From Aureisphaera galaxeae (GTDB taxonomy: Bacteria > Bacteroidota > Bacteroidia > Flavobacteriales > Flavobacteriaceae), in contig NZ_JAQQTF010000019.1 of the NCBI RefSeq assembly GCF_028561275.1, positions 248,001 through 312,000 on the forward strand: a stretch of DNA of 64,000 bases, written 5' to 3'. Made by a program: the position numbers and the translations under genes. The notes under the pieces are model-generated. The model searched no databases. It was not told where the DNA came from and saw only the letters and a list, made by a program, of their open reading frames with translations. Of this stretch, positions 17,513-26,471 are shown one piece after another (within the stretch, counting starts at the first letter, position 1; the number at the start of each line of letters is the position of its first letter).

Positions 17513-18877
17513 ATGGCAGTAAAAGGAATTAAAAAGATTACCTATCTCCAATTGTTGGCGTTGCATGCCCTATTTGCCTTTGTGGTCTATTTCTTTGGGT
17601 TTGCGGCCAAATTCCTTTTGATTGCCATTGTACTCTATTTTCTGGTTAAAATACTCTCTACGAACAATCGCAACGATGAGGTACTCATTGCAGCTGCATA
17701 CATGACAGGTATTGAAGTATTTGCGCGTATGACAGGAGGGGCTATCTCCTATGAGTTTTCCAAATATTCGGTGACGGGCTTTCTTGTTATAGGAATGTTC
17801 TACCGCGGATTTAACCGAAATTCATGGCCCTATGTCATTTATCTCGTCTTTCTCGTACCGGGAATATTGTTTTCGGCCATCAATCTAAACTACGACACCA
17901 GTATCGTGAAAGCCTTGGCTGGAAATCTAACGGGACCCATTTGTGTGGGTATTTCGGCATTGTATTGTTACAATAGGAAAATCTCTACGGAACGATTGCA
18001 GCATATTCTGTTAGCGGTATTGTTTCCGGTAGTTACTACCACACTTTATCTGTATTTGTATACACCTTCGGTTCAGGATGTGGTTACAGGGACACAATCC
18101 AATTTTGCAACATCAGGAGGATTTGGGCCAAATCAGGTAGCCACCATTCTCGGATTGGGGATGTTCATTTTATTTGCGCGCTTGCTGCAATACAGGAATC
18201 TGTTATTGAATCTTGTAGATGTAGGTATATTGGGCTTAATGAGCTATCGTGCCATTGTTACCTTTTCGAGGGGAGGAGTACTTACAGCTGCCTTGTGTGC
18301 GGCTGCATTCTTGGCAATTTACTATTGGTATTCTCGGGGTAGTACCCGTGTAGTTTTGGTTCCAAAGATTGGTGTCATCGTAGTCGCGTTGCTTTTGGCG
18401 TGGGGATATTCTTCTATATCCACAAGAGGGCTAATCGATAAGCGTTATGCGAATCAAGATGCCGCAGGAAGGGAGAAGCAAGATCTCACTACGGGACGAA
18501 TAGACCTTCTTAATTCTGAGTTGGAAGCCTTTTATTCGAATCCATTCACGGGAATTGGAGTTGGAAAGATCAAGGAATACCGTTTAGAAACTACGGGAAG
18601 GGAATCGGCCACGCACAATGAGGTAAGCCGTATTTTGTCGGAACATGGAATGTTTGGCTTGTTGGCACTATCCATATTGCTTTTTAAACCTTTAATGAGA
18701 CGATTTAGGGATAGATCGAACTTGTTCCTGTATTCCTTTGTTATCTTTTGGTTCTTAACGATCAACCATTCGTCCATGCGTTTAGTGGCTCCTGCCTTTA
18801 TCTATGGCTTGGCTCTTTTAACCATCATAAGTGAAAAAAAGAAGAATACTATACGTAGGCAACAACTTACGGGGTGA
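17513..18877 (+). CDS. O-antigen ligase/polymerase-like (Wzy/WaaL) membrane protein
   Basis: The 454-residue protein has about eleven to twelve membrane helices. A large hydrophilic loop in its second half (TGRIDLLNSELEAFYSNPF near 328-346, then IGVGK and ATHNEVSRILSEHG) matches the Wzy_C/O-antigen ligase family, where this loop binds the lipid-linked glycan and its His is essential. The enzyme would either polymerise undecaprenyl-linked repeat units or ligate the finished chain to an acceptor; the two families cannot be separated by sequence alone. Position inside the glycosyltransferase block, beside the initiating transferase, favours polymerase. The next gene starts inside its 3' end. Confidence 0.8.
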   Translation: MAVKGIKKITYLQLLALHALFAFVVYFFGFAAKFLLIAIVLYFLVKILSTNNRNDEVLIAAAYMTGIEVFARMTGGAISYEFSKYSVTGFLVIGMFYRGFNRNSWPYVIYLVFLVPGILFSAINLNYDTSIVKALAGNLTGPICVGISALYCYNRKISTERLQHILLAVLFPVVTTTLYLYLYTPSVQDVVTGTQSNFATSGGFGPNQVATILGLGMFILFARLLQYRNLLLNLVDVGILGLMSYRAIVTFSRGGVLTAALCAAAFLAIYYWYSRGSTRVVLVPKIGVIVVALLLAWGYSSISTRGLIDKRYANQDAAGREKQDLTTGRIDLLNSELEAFYSNPFTGIGVGKIKEYRLETTGRESATHNEVSRILSEHGMFGLLALSILLFKPLMRRFRDRSNLFLYSFVIFWFLTINHSSMRLVAPAFIYGLALLTIISEKKKNTIRRQQLTG

Positions 18878-19850
18878 TACAACCAACATCACTACCATAG
18901 AGACCCTGTCCCAACAACTGCGCGGAGAAGGATATGAGGTCGTGACCACCTCTTCCAAAAAGAATAAGGTATTGAGGATTTTGGATATGCTTGTAACGGT
19001 CTTTAGGCACAGAAGAACTGTGGATAGCGTATTGATCGACACCTACAGCACGCAAAATTTTTATTACGCCGTAGCTGTGGGTTATCTATGTCGATGGTAT
19101 AAAATTCACTACATCCCCATCCTTCATGGCGGTAATTTGCCCCATCGATTGAAAAAGAACAAGTCCTTATCCCAAACGTTATTTCATGGTGCCAAGACAA
19201 ACGTAGCGCCCTCTCAATATTTGGAGTATGAGTTTTCTAAGGAAGGATATACCAACCTTACCTATATTCCGAATACCATTTCCATTTCGGAATATCCCTT
19301 TAAAGATCGAGCCCACTTTCGGCCCAAGTTATTATGGGTGCGTTCCTTTGCCGAAATATACAATCCCATGCTCGCGGTCGAACTGATAGAGCGACTTATG
19401 GCATCCATTCCTGAGATTGAACTATGTATGGTGGGACCGGATAAAGATGGTAGTTTAGAAAAGTGCAAATCGTATGCGGAAAGCAAGAAACTACCCGTTA
19501 GGTTTACAGGAAAATTGACGAAAAGGGAGTGGCGAGTACTTTCTCAGGAATACGATCTCTTCATTAACACTACGAACTTCGACAATACCCCTGTAAGTGT
19601 TATTGAAGCAATGGCGTTGGGCTTACCCATTGTTTCCACAAATGTAGGCGGTATGCCCTATCTCATAGTAGATGGAAAGGATGGAAAACTGGTTCCACCC
19701 AATGATTTAAATCGCTTGGCCCAAGGTGTGATGGAAGTATTGGAGAATCCCACTCAAGCTCAGGAATTAGCGCAGCAAGCGAGAAGCAAAGCCGAAAGTT
19801 TTGATTGGGAAAAAGTGAAACTAGCGTGGGGAGAACTTTTAAAGGAGTAA
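18831..19850 (+). CDS. GT4 family glycosyltransferase
   Basis: A 339-residue GT-B transferase with RRILYVGNN at residues 4-12, LHGGNLPHRL near 98-107, LLWVRSFAEIYNPMLAVELI near 168-187 and the EX-type site in DNTPVSVIEAMALGLPIVST near 250-269. The first glutamate of the EX7E pair is replaced by a Thr/Pro context (FDNTPVSVIEAMA), a variation seen in some GT4 members. It starts with GTG at 18831 inside the Wzy-like gene, a 47-base overlap; a later start would lose the first beta strand. Donor and acceptor unknown. Confidence 0.82.
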   Translation: MKKRRILYVGNNLRGDTTNITTIETLSQQLRGEGYEVVTTSSKKNKVLRILDMLVTVFRHRRTVDSVLIDTYSTQNFYYAVAVGYLCRWYKIHYIPILHGGNLPHRLKKNKSLSQTLFHGAKTNVAPSQYLEYEFSKEGYTNLTYIPNTISISEYPFKDRAHFRPKLLWVRSFAEIYNPMLAVELIERLMASIPEIELCMVGPDKDGSLEKCKSYAESKKLPVRFTGKLTKREWRVLSQEYDLFINTTNFDNTPVSVIEAMALGLPIVSTNVGGMPYLIVDGKDGKLVPPNDLNRLAQGVMEVLENPTQAQELAQQARSKAESFDWEKVKLAWGELLKE

Positions 19851-19886
19851 ATAAATAGCTACTTTTAACCACTTAAACCGACCCTA

Positions 19887-21281
19887 ATGTCCCAAAAATC
19901 AAATATACATTTTGATATTTCGGAACGAAAAGTACTATTACGCATATTCGATATCGCGTGTGTTTTAGGAGCATTGTATCTAGTTGGGATCCTATTCGAC
20001 TTCGATTATTTCCTTATCAATTCACAGCATTGGGTTTGGTCCATTGTTCTAGGCTTGTACCTTACCGTTTTTGCGACGATTTTCGAATTATACAACCTTC
20101 AAAAGGCGAGTAAGTTCGAAGTTGTGATACAGAATATTATCCTTACAGCTTCAGTTACCGTACTCTTTTATTTACTTACGCCTTTCTTTACCCCAGAGCT
20201 TCCAGAGAATCGTTTACAGATCGTATATTTCTATATATCTATTAATCTATCCTTGTTTATATGGCGGTATGCCTATATCGTTTTGATCTCGGCTCCAAGA
20301 TTCTTTAAGCGTGTATTATTGGTTACGGGAGGATCTAACGTAAATTCCGTGATCTCTACCCTTCAGAAAAACGACCCCAATTATCGGGTGATTGGATTTA
20401 TAAATACCGATAAAACCGAATATGAACCAGAAGAAGATCGAGCGCTGGAGGAATTCAATCTTACCAATGTTTCCGAAACGGTTACAGAGCATCAAATATC
20501 GGAGATCGTAGTGGCTACTTCCCAAGACAAGGGAATTACATTGCATTTGTACAATCAGCTTATCGACCTTCTCGAGAATGGGGTGTCCATTCGGGAATAT
20601 ACGCAGGTGTATGAGGAGATTACGCATCGGGTTCCGGTGCAGCATGTTGAGAAGGATTTTTATCGATATTTCCCATTTAGCCGAAGTAATCAGAATAAAT
20701 TATACCTCTTTTTCCATCGTATTTTGGATTTGTTTTTTTCCGTCTTGGGACTAACTTTCGGTTTGCTCATAAGCCCTATTGTTATTATTGGAAATCTTTT
20801 CTGGAATCGGGGTCCTATGTTCTATACGCAAATTCGAGTGGGAAGAAACGGGAAGCATTTCAGAATTTACAAGTTGCGTAGTATGATCCCTGATGCTGAA
20901 AAGCACGGAGCACAATTTGCACAGAAGAAAGACTGGCGGATTACCAAGTTTGGAAAATTCCTTCGAAAAACCCGATTCGATGAAATTCCACAGTTTATTA
21001 ATGTAATAAAAGGGGATATGAGTGTGATAGGTCCACGACCGGAGCGTCCTGTCTTCGTGAAAGAGCTTTCAGAAAAAATACCTTTTTATGAAATTCGGCA
21101 TATCGTTAAGCCTGGGGTAACAGGCTGGGCACAGGTAAATGCCGATTATGGAGCCTCTGAGGCCGATGCTTTGGAAAAGCTACAGTACGATTTATATTAC
21201 ATCAAAAAACGAAGCTTATTTCTGGACATCAGCATCGTGATAAAAACCCTGAGTACCATTATCTTCTACAGGGGGCAATAG
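19887..21281 (+). CDS. Polyprenyl-phosphate sugar-1-phosphate transferase (WcaJ/PHPT type)
   Basis: The enzyme starts glycan synthesis by moving a sugar-1-phosphate from a UDP-sugar to undecaprenyl phosphate at the inner membrane. The 464-residue protein has four N-terminal membrane helices (to about residue 135), then a CoA-binding-like Rossmann domain (LLVTGGSNVNSVI near 141-153). A C-terminal bacterial sugar transferase domain follows. This holds the reentrant helix near 275-300, YKLRSM, TRFDEIPQFINVIKGDMS near 366-383 with the catalytic Asp-Glu, and GPRPERP. It is the last gene of the plus-strand polysaccharide block, and a minus-strand gene ends three bases further. Whether it transfers glucose, galactose or an amino sugar is not visible. 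Confidence 0.9.
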   Translation: MSQKSNIHFDISERKVLLRIFDIACVLGALYLVGILFDFDYFLINSQHWVWSIVLGLYLTVFATIFELYNLQKASKFEVVIQNIILTASVTVLFYLLTPFFTPELPENRLQIVYFYISINLSLFIWRYAYIVLISAPRFFKRVLLVTGGSNVNSVISTLQKNDPNYRVIGFINTDKTEYEPEEDRALEEFNLTNVSETVTEHQISEIVVATSQDKGITLHLYNQLIDLLENGVSIREYTQVYEEITHRVPVQHVEKDFYRYFPFSRSNQNKLYLFFHRILDLFFSVLGLTFGLLISPIVIIGNLFWNRGPMFYTQIRVGRNGKHFRIYKLRSMIPDAEKHGAQFAQKKDWRITKFGKFLRKTRFDEIPQFINVIKGDMSVIGPRPERPVFVKELSEKIPFYEIRHIVKPGVTGWAQVNADYGASEADALEKLQYDLYYIKKRSLFLDISIVIKTLSTIIFYRGQ

Positions 21282-21283
21282 GT

Positions 21284-22465
21284 CTAGCTTAATTTTTTAA
21301 GATAAGAGGCCACATAGAGGTATCGAACTCCCAAAGCGATAAAGAGCGGAACAAATCCAATAGCAAATCGTTGTACTCCAGTTACAGAATGAAGGGCTAA
21401 CAATAGCAACATAAGGATAAGCAGCACCATATAGCGGTATAGCCACTTTTTGGGTTGTTTTTTACCAATGGCAAATGCAAACAGTATAGAAGGGGCGAAG
21501 GCCCACAAAAGATTGTAGTTGTTGGCTGTAGTAGAATGGTCTGTACCGAACCATAGGAGCAAAAGGATGATGCCTATAAGGCCGGAGATGGCAAAAATTC
21601 CGGAATCTAGAAAACGACTACGTGACGCACTTCTATAATCACGGAATGTGACCCAAAGAATTAAAAGGGCCAATACCCCAAAAACAAATAAAGGACTGCT
21701 AAAGAAGGCTACTTCTTCCTTAGCGGGGTCATTCTCAAATAGGGTGCGACTTTCGTTCACCAAAGGAACCGAATTGCCATTCCGGTTCAAACGCGCCTTT
21801 GCGGCAGCTTCGTACACATAATTGGGCAAGAATTGGTGTTCCCAGGGAGAAGCAGTCCTGTCGGTCACCGCTCCAATGGCAACGTCCATCCCCAAACTCC
21901 CCCAAGTATTGTAATGTACATTCTGTTGAATGAGCTCTCGGAAGGTAGCGGGATTTTTGACAAAGGATTCATCAAATTCATAGGCATCTCCTAGAACACT
22001 ACTTAACACATCCCTTGGTTTGGTAGCACAATTATCGAAAAGGAAATCGTATAAATAGGCCCTGTTTTCTACCTTGGCATTATTCTCCAAGAAGTCATAG
22101 AATTCCTGTTTTTCCGAAAACGAAAGATCCAAGACCTGTTCCTTTACCCATCGGTTTTGTCGCTTGTACACGTTTACGAACTGATCGAAACGTCGTACAT
22201 CCAATATGTACAACAGCTTTCCTCGGGCAAATTTGGTGTAGAAATTAGGCGTACTAAAATCATACACCCCATAGTTAAAAGCGATATCGAAAAGGCTGTC
22301 TTTTACGCGAATGGCTGTATGTCCAAACTTGTCATACAGGTTTTTACCCGGACCAATGGTAATGATGCTTATTTCAGCATTTTCAGATAGTTCGGGAAGT
22401 TGACATTTTACAGCAGTAGGCCAAAATAGGGCCAATACGAAGAGGATGGGAAAAAGTCGTTTCAC
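21284..22465 (-). CDS. DUF4105 (Lnb N-terminal-like) periplasmic/membrane protein
   Basis: The 393-residue protein begins with a signal peptide (cut near residues 20-22). It has a DUF4105 domain at about 25-190: GPGKNLYDKFGHTAIRV near 38-54 carries a conserved His, and FDNCATKPRDVL near 143-154 a conserved Cys. About five hydrophobic segments follow in the C-terminal third (from about 258). DUF4105 corresponds to the N-terminal domain of lacto-N-biosidase-like/NlpC-P60-related proteins and is common in Bacteroidota, where its role is undefined. It ends three bases from the polysaccharide operon end in convergent orientation, without an obvious hairpin between them. Confidence 0.78.
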   Translation of the reverse strand: MKRLFPILFVLALFWPTAVKCQLPELSENAEISIITIGPGKNLYDKFGHTAIRVKDSLFDIAFNYGVYDFSTPNFYTKFARGKLLYILDVRRFDQFVNVYKRQNRWVKEQVLDLSFSEKQEFYDFLENNAKVENRAYLYDFLFDNCATKPRDVLSSVLGDAYEFDESFVKNPATFRELIQQNVHYNTWGSLGMDVAIGAVTDRTASPWEHQFLPNYVYEAAAKARLNRNGNSVPLVNESRTLFENDPAKEEVAFFSSPLFVFGVLALLILWVTFRDYRSASRSRFLDSGIFAISGLIGIILLLLWFGTDHSTTANNYNLLWAFAPSILFAFAIGKKQPKKWLYRYMVLLILMLLLLALHSVTGVQRFAIGFVPLFIALGVRYLYVASYLKKLS

Positions 22466-22538
22466 GGACGCAAAAATTGGTGTTGTTAAATTTCAGAATT
22501 AAAACCAATACTCACAACTTTTGCAAGTAAAATAAATC

Positions 22539-23609
22539 TTATCGGAATAAAGACCAGTCCAGTGTAAGGGAAAAAACGTTAGAATATAAGGCTGCACTTT
22601 GGTCCCCAATATCGGTCAAAGCATAATCCACTTTAATGCCTTTGTATTCGAAACCAACACCAATATTAGGTTGAAATCCAATCGAATCACTACCATCCAA
22701 TTGGGTAATGTTTTGGAAGTTACCAACTCCAGCTCTTACATACACCAAATCGACATAACCCGCTTCAATACCTAGGGCAGGAGTGATACTGGTGAAAGAG
22801 GAAGATATGATATCATTTGTCTCGGCAAAGCGGAAGTTAAGGTCGGCTTCTGCCATAAGTGAAAAATCGGAATGAAGGTCGAACTCCTTGGCCATTCCAA
22901 ATTGAACTTTGGGAATGGTAATCTCGGTAGTTTCCGGAAGCTCTTGATTTTGTCCTTCTACCGCTCCCTGAATGGTTGCAAACTCGTCTTCATCTATGCT
23001 CCACGCATTAAAAGTGGTAGTGATGTCCCGCACCATAAGTCCGAACATCCATTTCTTCTTGCTTTCAAATTGTATCGCGGCATCCAATCCAAATCCCCAA
23101 GATGAAGCGAAGTCACCTATAATCCTGCGAATCACTTTGGCATTAACCCCTAGTTTTAAGCCATCTAAGGGTAGGTGGCGGGCATAGGAAAAGGTGACGC
23201 CATAATCGGCCGTGGAGAAAAGGCTGATACGGTTAAAGTCAATATTCCCTTGATCGTCGATAAGTTGTGTGGTATTTAGGATGTCATCTACCCCAAATCG
23301 GATAATGGACAATCCTACGGCACTTTTATCATCCAACGGCATCGCAAAGGCCGCATAGTCATAATTGGCTATGTTTGCGAAATAGGAAGCGTGCATGAGG
23401 GACAATTGCTTGTCCTCCAGCTTTAGTAATCCAGCTGGGTTCCAATACCCCGAATTTACATCTCCCGTAGAAGCCACAACGGCATTGGCCATCCCAAAGG
23501 AAGCGGCATCAACCCCAATATTCATGAATTCATTGGAGTATTTCCGCGTGGTCTGGGCCAGCAGGGTAGAAGATACCAGCAAAAAAATGATAAGAGTCGT
23601 CTTTTTCAA
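22539..23609 (-). CDS. PorV/PorQ family outer-membrane beta-barrel protein
   Basis: A 356-residue outer-membrane protein of the FadL-like PorV/PorQ family. PorV helps the type IX secretion system release cargo, and several paralogues exist in each flavobacterium. Features are a signal peptide ending in LAQ, then NEFMNIGVDAASFGMANAVV, the family's N-terminal hatch motif with STGDVNSGYWNPAGL. Alternating beta strands lead to a terminal aromatic residue (SLTLDWSLFR). I chose TTG at 23609-23607 because it gives a compact MKKTTLIIF signal peptide; the frame stays open upstream to another TTG at 23648. No other T9SS machinery gene lies nearby. Confidence 0.8.
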   Translation of the reverse strand: MKKTTLIIFLLVSSTLLAQTTRKYSNEFMNIGVDAASFGMANAVVASTGDVNSGYWNPAGLLKLEDKQLSLMHASYFANIANYDYAAFAMPLDDKSAVGLSIIRFGVDDILNTTQLIDDQGNIDFNRISLFSTADYGVTFSYARHLPLDGLKLGVNAKVIRRIIGDFASSWGFGLDAAIQFESKKKWMFGLMVRDITTTFNAWSIDEDEFATIQGAVEGQNQELPETTEITIPKVQFGMAKEFDLHSDFSLMAEADLNFRFAETNDIISSSFTSITPALGIEAGYVDLVYVRAGVGNFQNITQLDGSDSIGFQPNIGVGFEYKGIKVDYALTDIGDQSAALYSNVFSLTLDWSLFR

Positions 23610-23739
23610 GCAATTAATTTTGAACAAATATCTCACTATTTTCCACAATAGTAAACTATATTTTTAAATACATATTGTGTCCACAAAGATGTAGACGGAA
23701 ATACTTTGCTATTTTTACAAAAACCAATCGAAAAAATTC

Positions 23740-24489
23740 ATGCTGAAGCAAATCCCTAATGTCATTACCTCATTAAATCTACTTTCTGGCTCTGTTGCCG
23801 TTATGTTTGCCCTTTCTGGGGACTTGGTAAGTGCTGCCTTTTTTGCTTTTGCGGGGATCTTTTTCGACTTTTTCGACGGACTGGCGGCCCGGTTATTGAA
23901 AGCCGAAAGTGCCGTAGGTCTGGAGCTGGATTCTTTGGCCGATATGGTTACCAGCGGATTGGTGCCAGGAGTGATTATGGTACAGATGATAAGCAAGGCG
24001 GTAAGCGGTGATTATTTTGTGATCACCGAAATCTTTGCCGACAATGCTTGGAATAATGCCGGGTCTTACATTCCTTTGGTAGGACTTCTAATCACAGTAG
24101 CATCTGCATACCGACTGGCAAAGTTTAATGTGGATACGCGACAGACTCTGGGTTTTATTGGTCTACCCACGCCCGCCAATACATTGCTCATCCTAAGTTT
24201 ACCGCTCATACTTCATTTTCAGTATTCGGATGCTTTAAAGGATCTGATTCTCAATAAGTGGGTGCTTGTGGGTTTGACCGTTTTGAGCAGTATTCTATTG
24301 AATGCTGAAATTCGACTTTTTGGATTGAAATTCAAGAATTGGGACTTTAAATCGAACGCCAAGCGTTACATTTTTCTGTTGATTTCCTTAATTTTATTGA
24401 TAGTGTTTCAATTCCTCGCCATTCCTATGGTGATTCTCATCTATATAGTGATGTCTTTTTTATGGAAAGAAAATCTGGTAACGCAGTAA
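23740..24489 (+). CDS. pssA: CDP-diacylglycerol-serine O-phosphatidyltransferase PssA
   Basis: An integral membrane enzyme that makes phosphatidylserine, the precursor of phosphatidylethanolamine, from CDP-diacylglycerol and serine. The 249-residue protein carries the complete CDP-alcohol phosphatidyltransferase motif at residues 43-68: D43-x2-D46-G47-x2-A50-R51-x8-G60-x3-D64-x3-D68, all catalytic aspartates present. About eight membrane helices fill the rest. PssA is favoured over PgsA because of the N-terminal IPNVITSLNLLSG motif and the length typical of Bacteroidota PssA. It is transcribed alone and converges on lptB with nine bases between the stops. Confidence 0.9.
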   Translation: MLKQIPNVITSLNLLSGSVAVMFALSGDLVSAAFFAFAGIFFDFFDGLAARLLKAESAVGLELDSLADMVTSGLVPGVIMVQMISKAVSGDYFVITEIFADNAWNNAGSYIPLVGLLITVASAYRLAKFNVDTRQTLGFIGLPTPANTLLILSLPLILHFQYSDALKDLILNKWVLVGLTVLSSILLNAEIRLFGLKFKNWDFKSNAKRYIFLLISLILLIVFQFLAIPMVILIYIVMSFLWKENLVTQ

Positions 24490-24498
24490 AGTTCAAAA

Positions 24499-25239
24499 TT
24501 AAAACTCCAACTTCTTCTTTCTAAGTTCGAAGTTTTGCCCTAGGTATACCTTACGCACCATCTCGTCGTTAGCCAATTCTTCGGGTTCTCCATGTTTCAA
24601 AATACTTCCTTCAAACATGAGATAGGTTCTATCGGTAATGGCAAGGGTTTCCTGTACGTTGTGATCGGTAATAAGGATACCGATGTTTTTGTTTTTTAAC
24701 TGCGCTACAATACGCTGAATGTCCTCCACTGCTACCGGATCTACCCCAGCAAAAGGCTCATCCAATAGAATGAAATTAGGATCGGTAGCCAAGGCGCGTG
24801 CAATTTCAGTACGACGACGCTCCCCACCACTCAATAAATCCCCACGGTTCTTTCGGATGTGTCCCAAACCGAATTCCTCGATCAAGGATTCCATTTTCAT
24901 ATGTTGCTCCTTTTTGGAAAGGTCGGTAAGCTGCAAAACACTTAAAATATTGTCTTCAATGCTCAATTTCCGGAACACCGATGCTTCCTGTGCCAGATAG
25001 CCAATTCCGTTCTGAGCCCTTTTGTACATAGGGAAGGAGGTAATTTCGGTTTCGTCCAAGAAGATGCGTCCACCATTCGGTTTAATAAGCCCTACGATCA
25101 TATAAAATGAGGTGGTTTTTCCAGCCCCATTGGGTCCAAGTAGTCCCACGATTTCCCCGCGGTTTACTTCCACAGAAATACCCTTTACCACTTTTCGGCC
25201 CTTGTAGGATTTTATAAGATTATCGGCTCTTAATTTCAT
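24499..25239 (-). CDS. lptB: LPS export ABC transporter ATP-binding protein LptB
   Basis: LptB is the cytoplasmic ATPase that powers lipopolysaccharide extraction by LptFG. In the 246-residue protein the Walker A loop is [10 protein letters not shown] at 35-44, the Q-loop region reads [14 protein letters not shown], the signature is [17 protein letters not shown] near 136-152 and Walker B is [13 protein letters not shown] near 157-169. [10 protein letters not shown] and GERRR are hallmarks of LptB rather than other ABC proteins. It is the last gene of the minus-strand run kdsD-tatC-CMD-lptB, linking it by context with Kdo synthesis and envelope assembly. Confidence 0.94.
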   Translation of the reverse strand: MKLRADNLIKSYKGRKVVKGISVEVNRGEIVGLLGPNGAGKTTSFYMIVGLIKPNGGRIFLDETEITSFPMYKRAQNGIGYLAQEASVFRKLSIEDNILSVLQLTDLSKKEQHMKMESLIEEFGLGHIRKNRGDLLSGGERRRTEIARALATDPNFILLDEPFAGVDPVAVEDIQRIVAQLKNKNIGILITDHNVQETLAITDRTYLMFEGSILKHGEPEELANDEMVRKVYLGQNFELRKKKLEF

Positions 25240-25287
25240 GTTATGGCAATACTACAACAAATGATGGATTCTTTTCTTAAGAATTCG

Positions 25288-25635
25288 CTAAACTTGGTTT
25301 TCCAATGCTTCCCAATATTCGTAAGCCCTTCGTAAATGGGGGATCACAATGGTACCACCAATGAGCAATGAGATGCTCATGCCTTCTACCACTTCCTCTT
25401 TACTTAGGCCCAATTTATGACATTCTTCCAAATGATAGCGTACACAATCATCGCATCGCAATACCAAGGAATTGCCCAATCCCAATAACTCTTTGGTTTT
25501 CTTGTCCAGAGCTCCTTCGGTAAAGGCATTGGTATCTAGATTAAAAATTCGCTTTAGGATTTTGTTGTTATCCTCCAGCAATTTTTCGTTCATTTTAGAA
25601 CGATAGGCGTTAAATTCTTCTACAATGTTTCCCAT
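25288..25635 (-). CDS. Carboxymuconolactone decarboxylase/AhpD-like protein
   Basis: A 115-residue all-helical protein of the CMD family. LRCDDCVRYHLEECHKLG near 58-75 contains the CxxC pair and following His that serve in AhpD-type peroxidase reduction. GMSISLLIGGTIVIPHLRRA near 82-101 completes the domain. Proteins like this often work as small alkylhydroperoxidase-like reductases; true carboxymuconolactone decarboxylase activity is unlikely without aromatic catabolism genes. It lies five bases downstream of tatC and 48 bases upstream of lptB in the same direction, so co-transcription is likely. Confidence 0.85.
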   Translation of the reverse strand: MGNIVEEFNAYRSKMNEKLLEDNNKILKRIFNLDTNAFTEGALDKKTKELLGLGNSLVLRCDDCVRYHLEECHKLGLSKEEVVEGMSISLLIGGTIVIPHLRRAYEYWEALENQV

Positions 25636-25640
25636 AGTTG

Positions 25641-26471
25641 TTAAGCTTTGGAAGCGAGTTTCCGATTTTGCCGCTTCACTACGGCTTTCGAAATGTAAAT
25701 ACTTATTTCATACAGAATGATCACGGGGATGGCCACAATTACCTGACTTGCAATATCAGGAGGGGTAATGATGGCTGATAGGATCAAGACAATCACTAAG
25801 GCGAACTTTCTATACTTTCTTAGGAACTCCGGGGTTACCAGTCCTATTTTGGTTAAAATGTATATGATAATTGGGAGTTCGAAAATGATCCCACTGGAAA
25901 GCGCACAGGCTCTTACCAATCCTATAAAACTACTTATATCGAATTCGTTCAGTACTTCCGCACTTACTTGATAACTCCCTAAAAAGTTAATCGAGAGCGG
26001 AGTAACAATAAAGTATCCGAACAATACCCCAATAAAGAAAAGTAGGGAGGCAATGAAAATAAAACCTCGCGCCGATTTCCGTTCGTTGACATGCAATCCA
26101 GGGCTAACAAATTTCCAGAATTCATACAGTACGTAAGGAAAGGCAACGATAAATCCTGCGGTAATAGAGGTCCAGATATGCGCCGAGAATTGCCCGGCCA
26201 TGGTTCTACTTTGTATCACGAAAGGTAATTCTGTAAAACAAAAACTATCCAACCCTATGGCTTGGGCCGATTTGCATAATAGTTTGTAGGTGGGGAAGGC
26301 AGCGTCCTTGGGCCAGAAAATGATACCATCGAATATAATGCCCTTAAAGACGAAAGCCAATGTAGCCACTAAAACAACTGCCCCGGTAGATCGAATAAGA
26401 TGCCAACGTAGTTCCTCTAGGTGATCGAGGAAAGACATTTCCTTTTCGGCATTCGCGTTTTTTGCTGTCAT
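25641..26471 (-). CDS. tatC: Sec-independent translocase subunit TatC
   Basis: TatC is the inner-membrane receptor for twin-arginine signal peptides. The 276-residue protein has the conserved N-terminal cytoplasmic motif EMSFLDHLEELRWHLIRS at 11-28, then six membrane helices. The first periplasmic loop is larger than in E. coli (about residues 50-90) and carries two Cys (CKSAQ and SFCF), a common feature of Bacteroidota TatC. FSPGLHVNERK-type loop residues and a late IVVAIPVIILYEISIY helix also fit. The start overlaps kdsD by one base. No tatA is adjacent, as is normal in this phylum. Confidence 0.95.
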   Translation of the reverse strand: MTAKNANAEKEMSFLDHLEELRWHLIRSTGAVVLVATLAFVFKGIIFDGIIFWPKDAAFPTYKLLCKSAQAIGLDSFCFTELPFVIQSRTMAGQFSAHIWTSITAGFIVAFPYVLYEFWKFVSPGLHVNERKSARGFIFIASLLFFIGVLFGYFIVTPLSINFLGSYQVSAEVLNEFDISSFIGLVRACALSSGIIFELPIIIYILTKIGLVTPEFLRKYRKFALVIVLILSAIITPPDIASQVIVAIPVIILYEISIYISKAVVKRQNRKLASKA

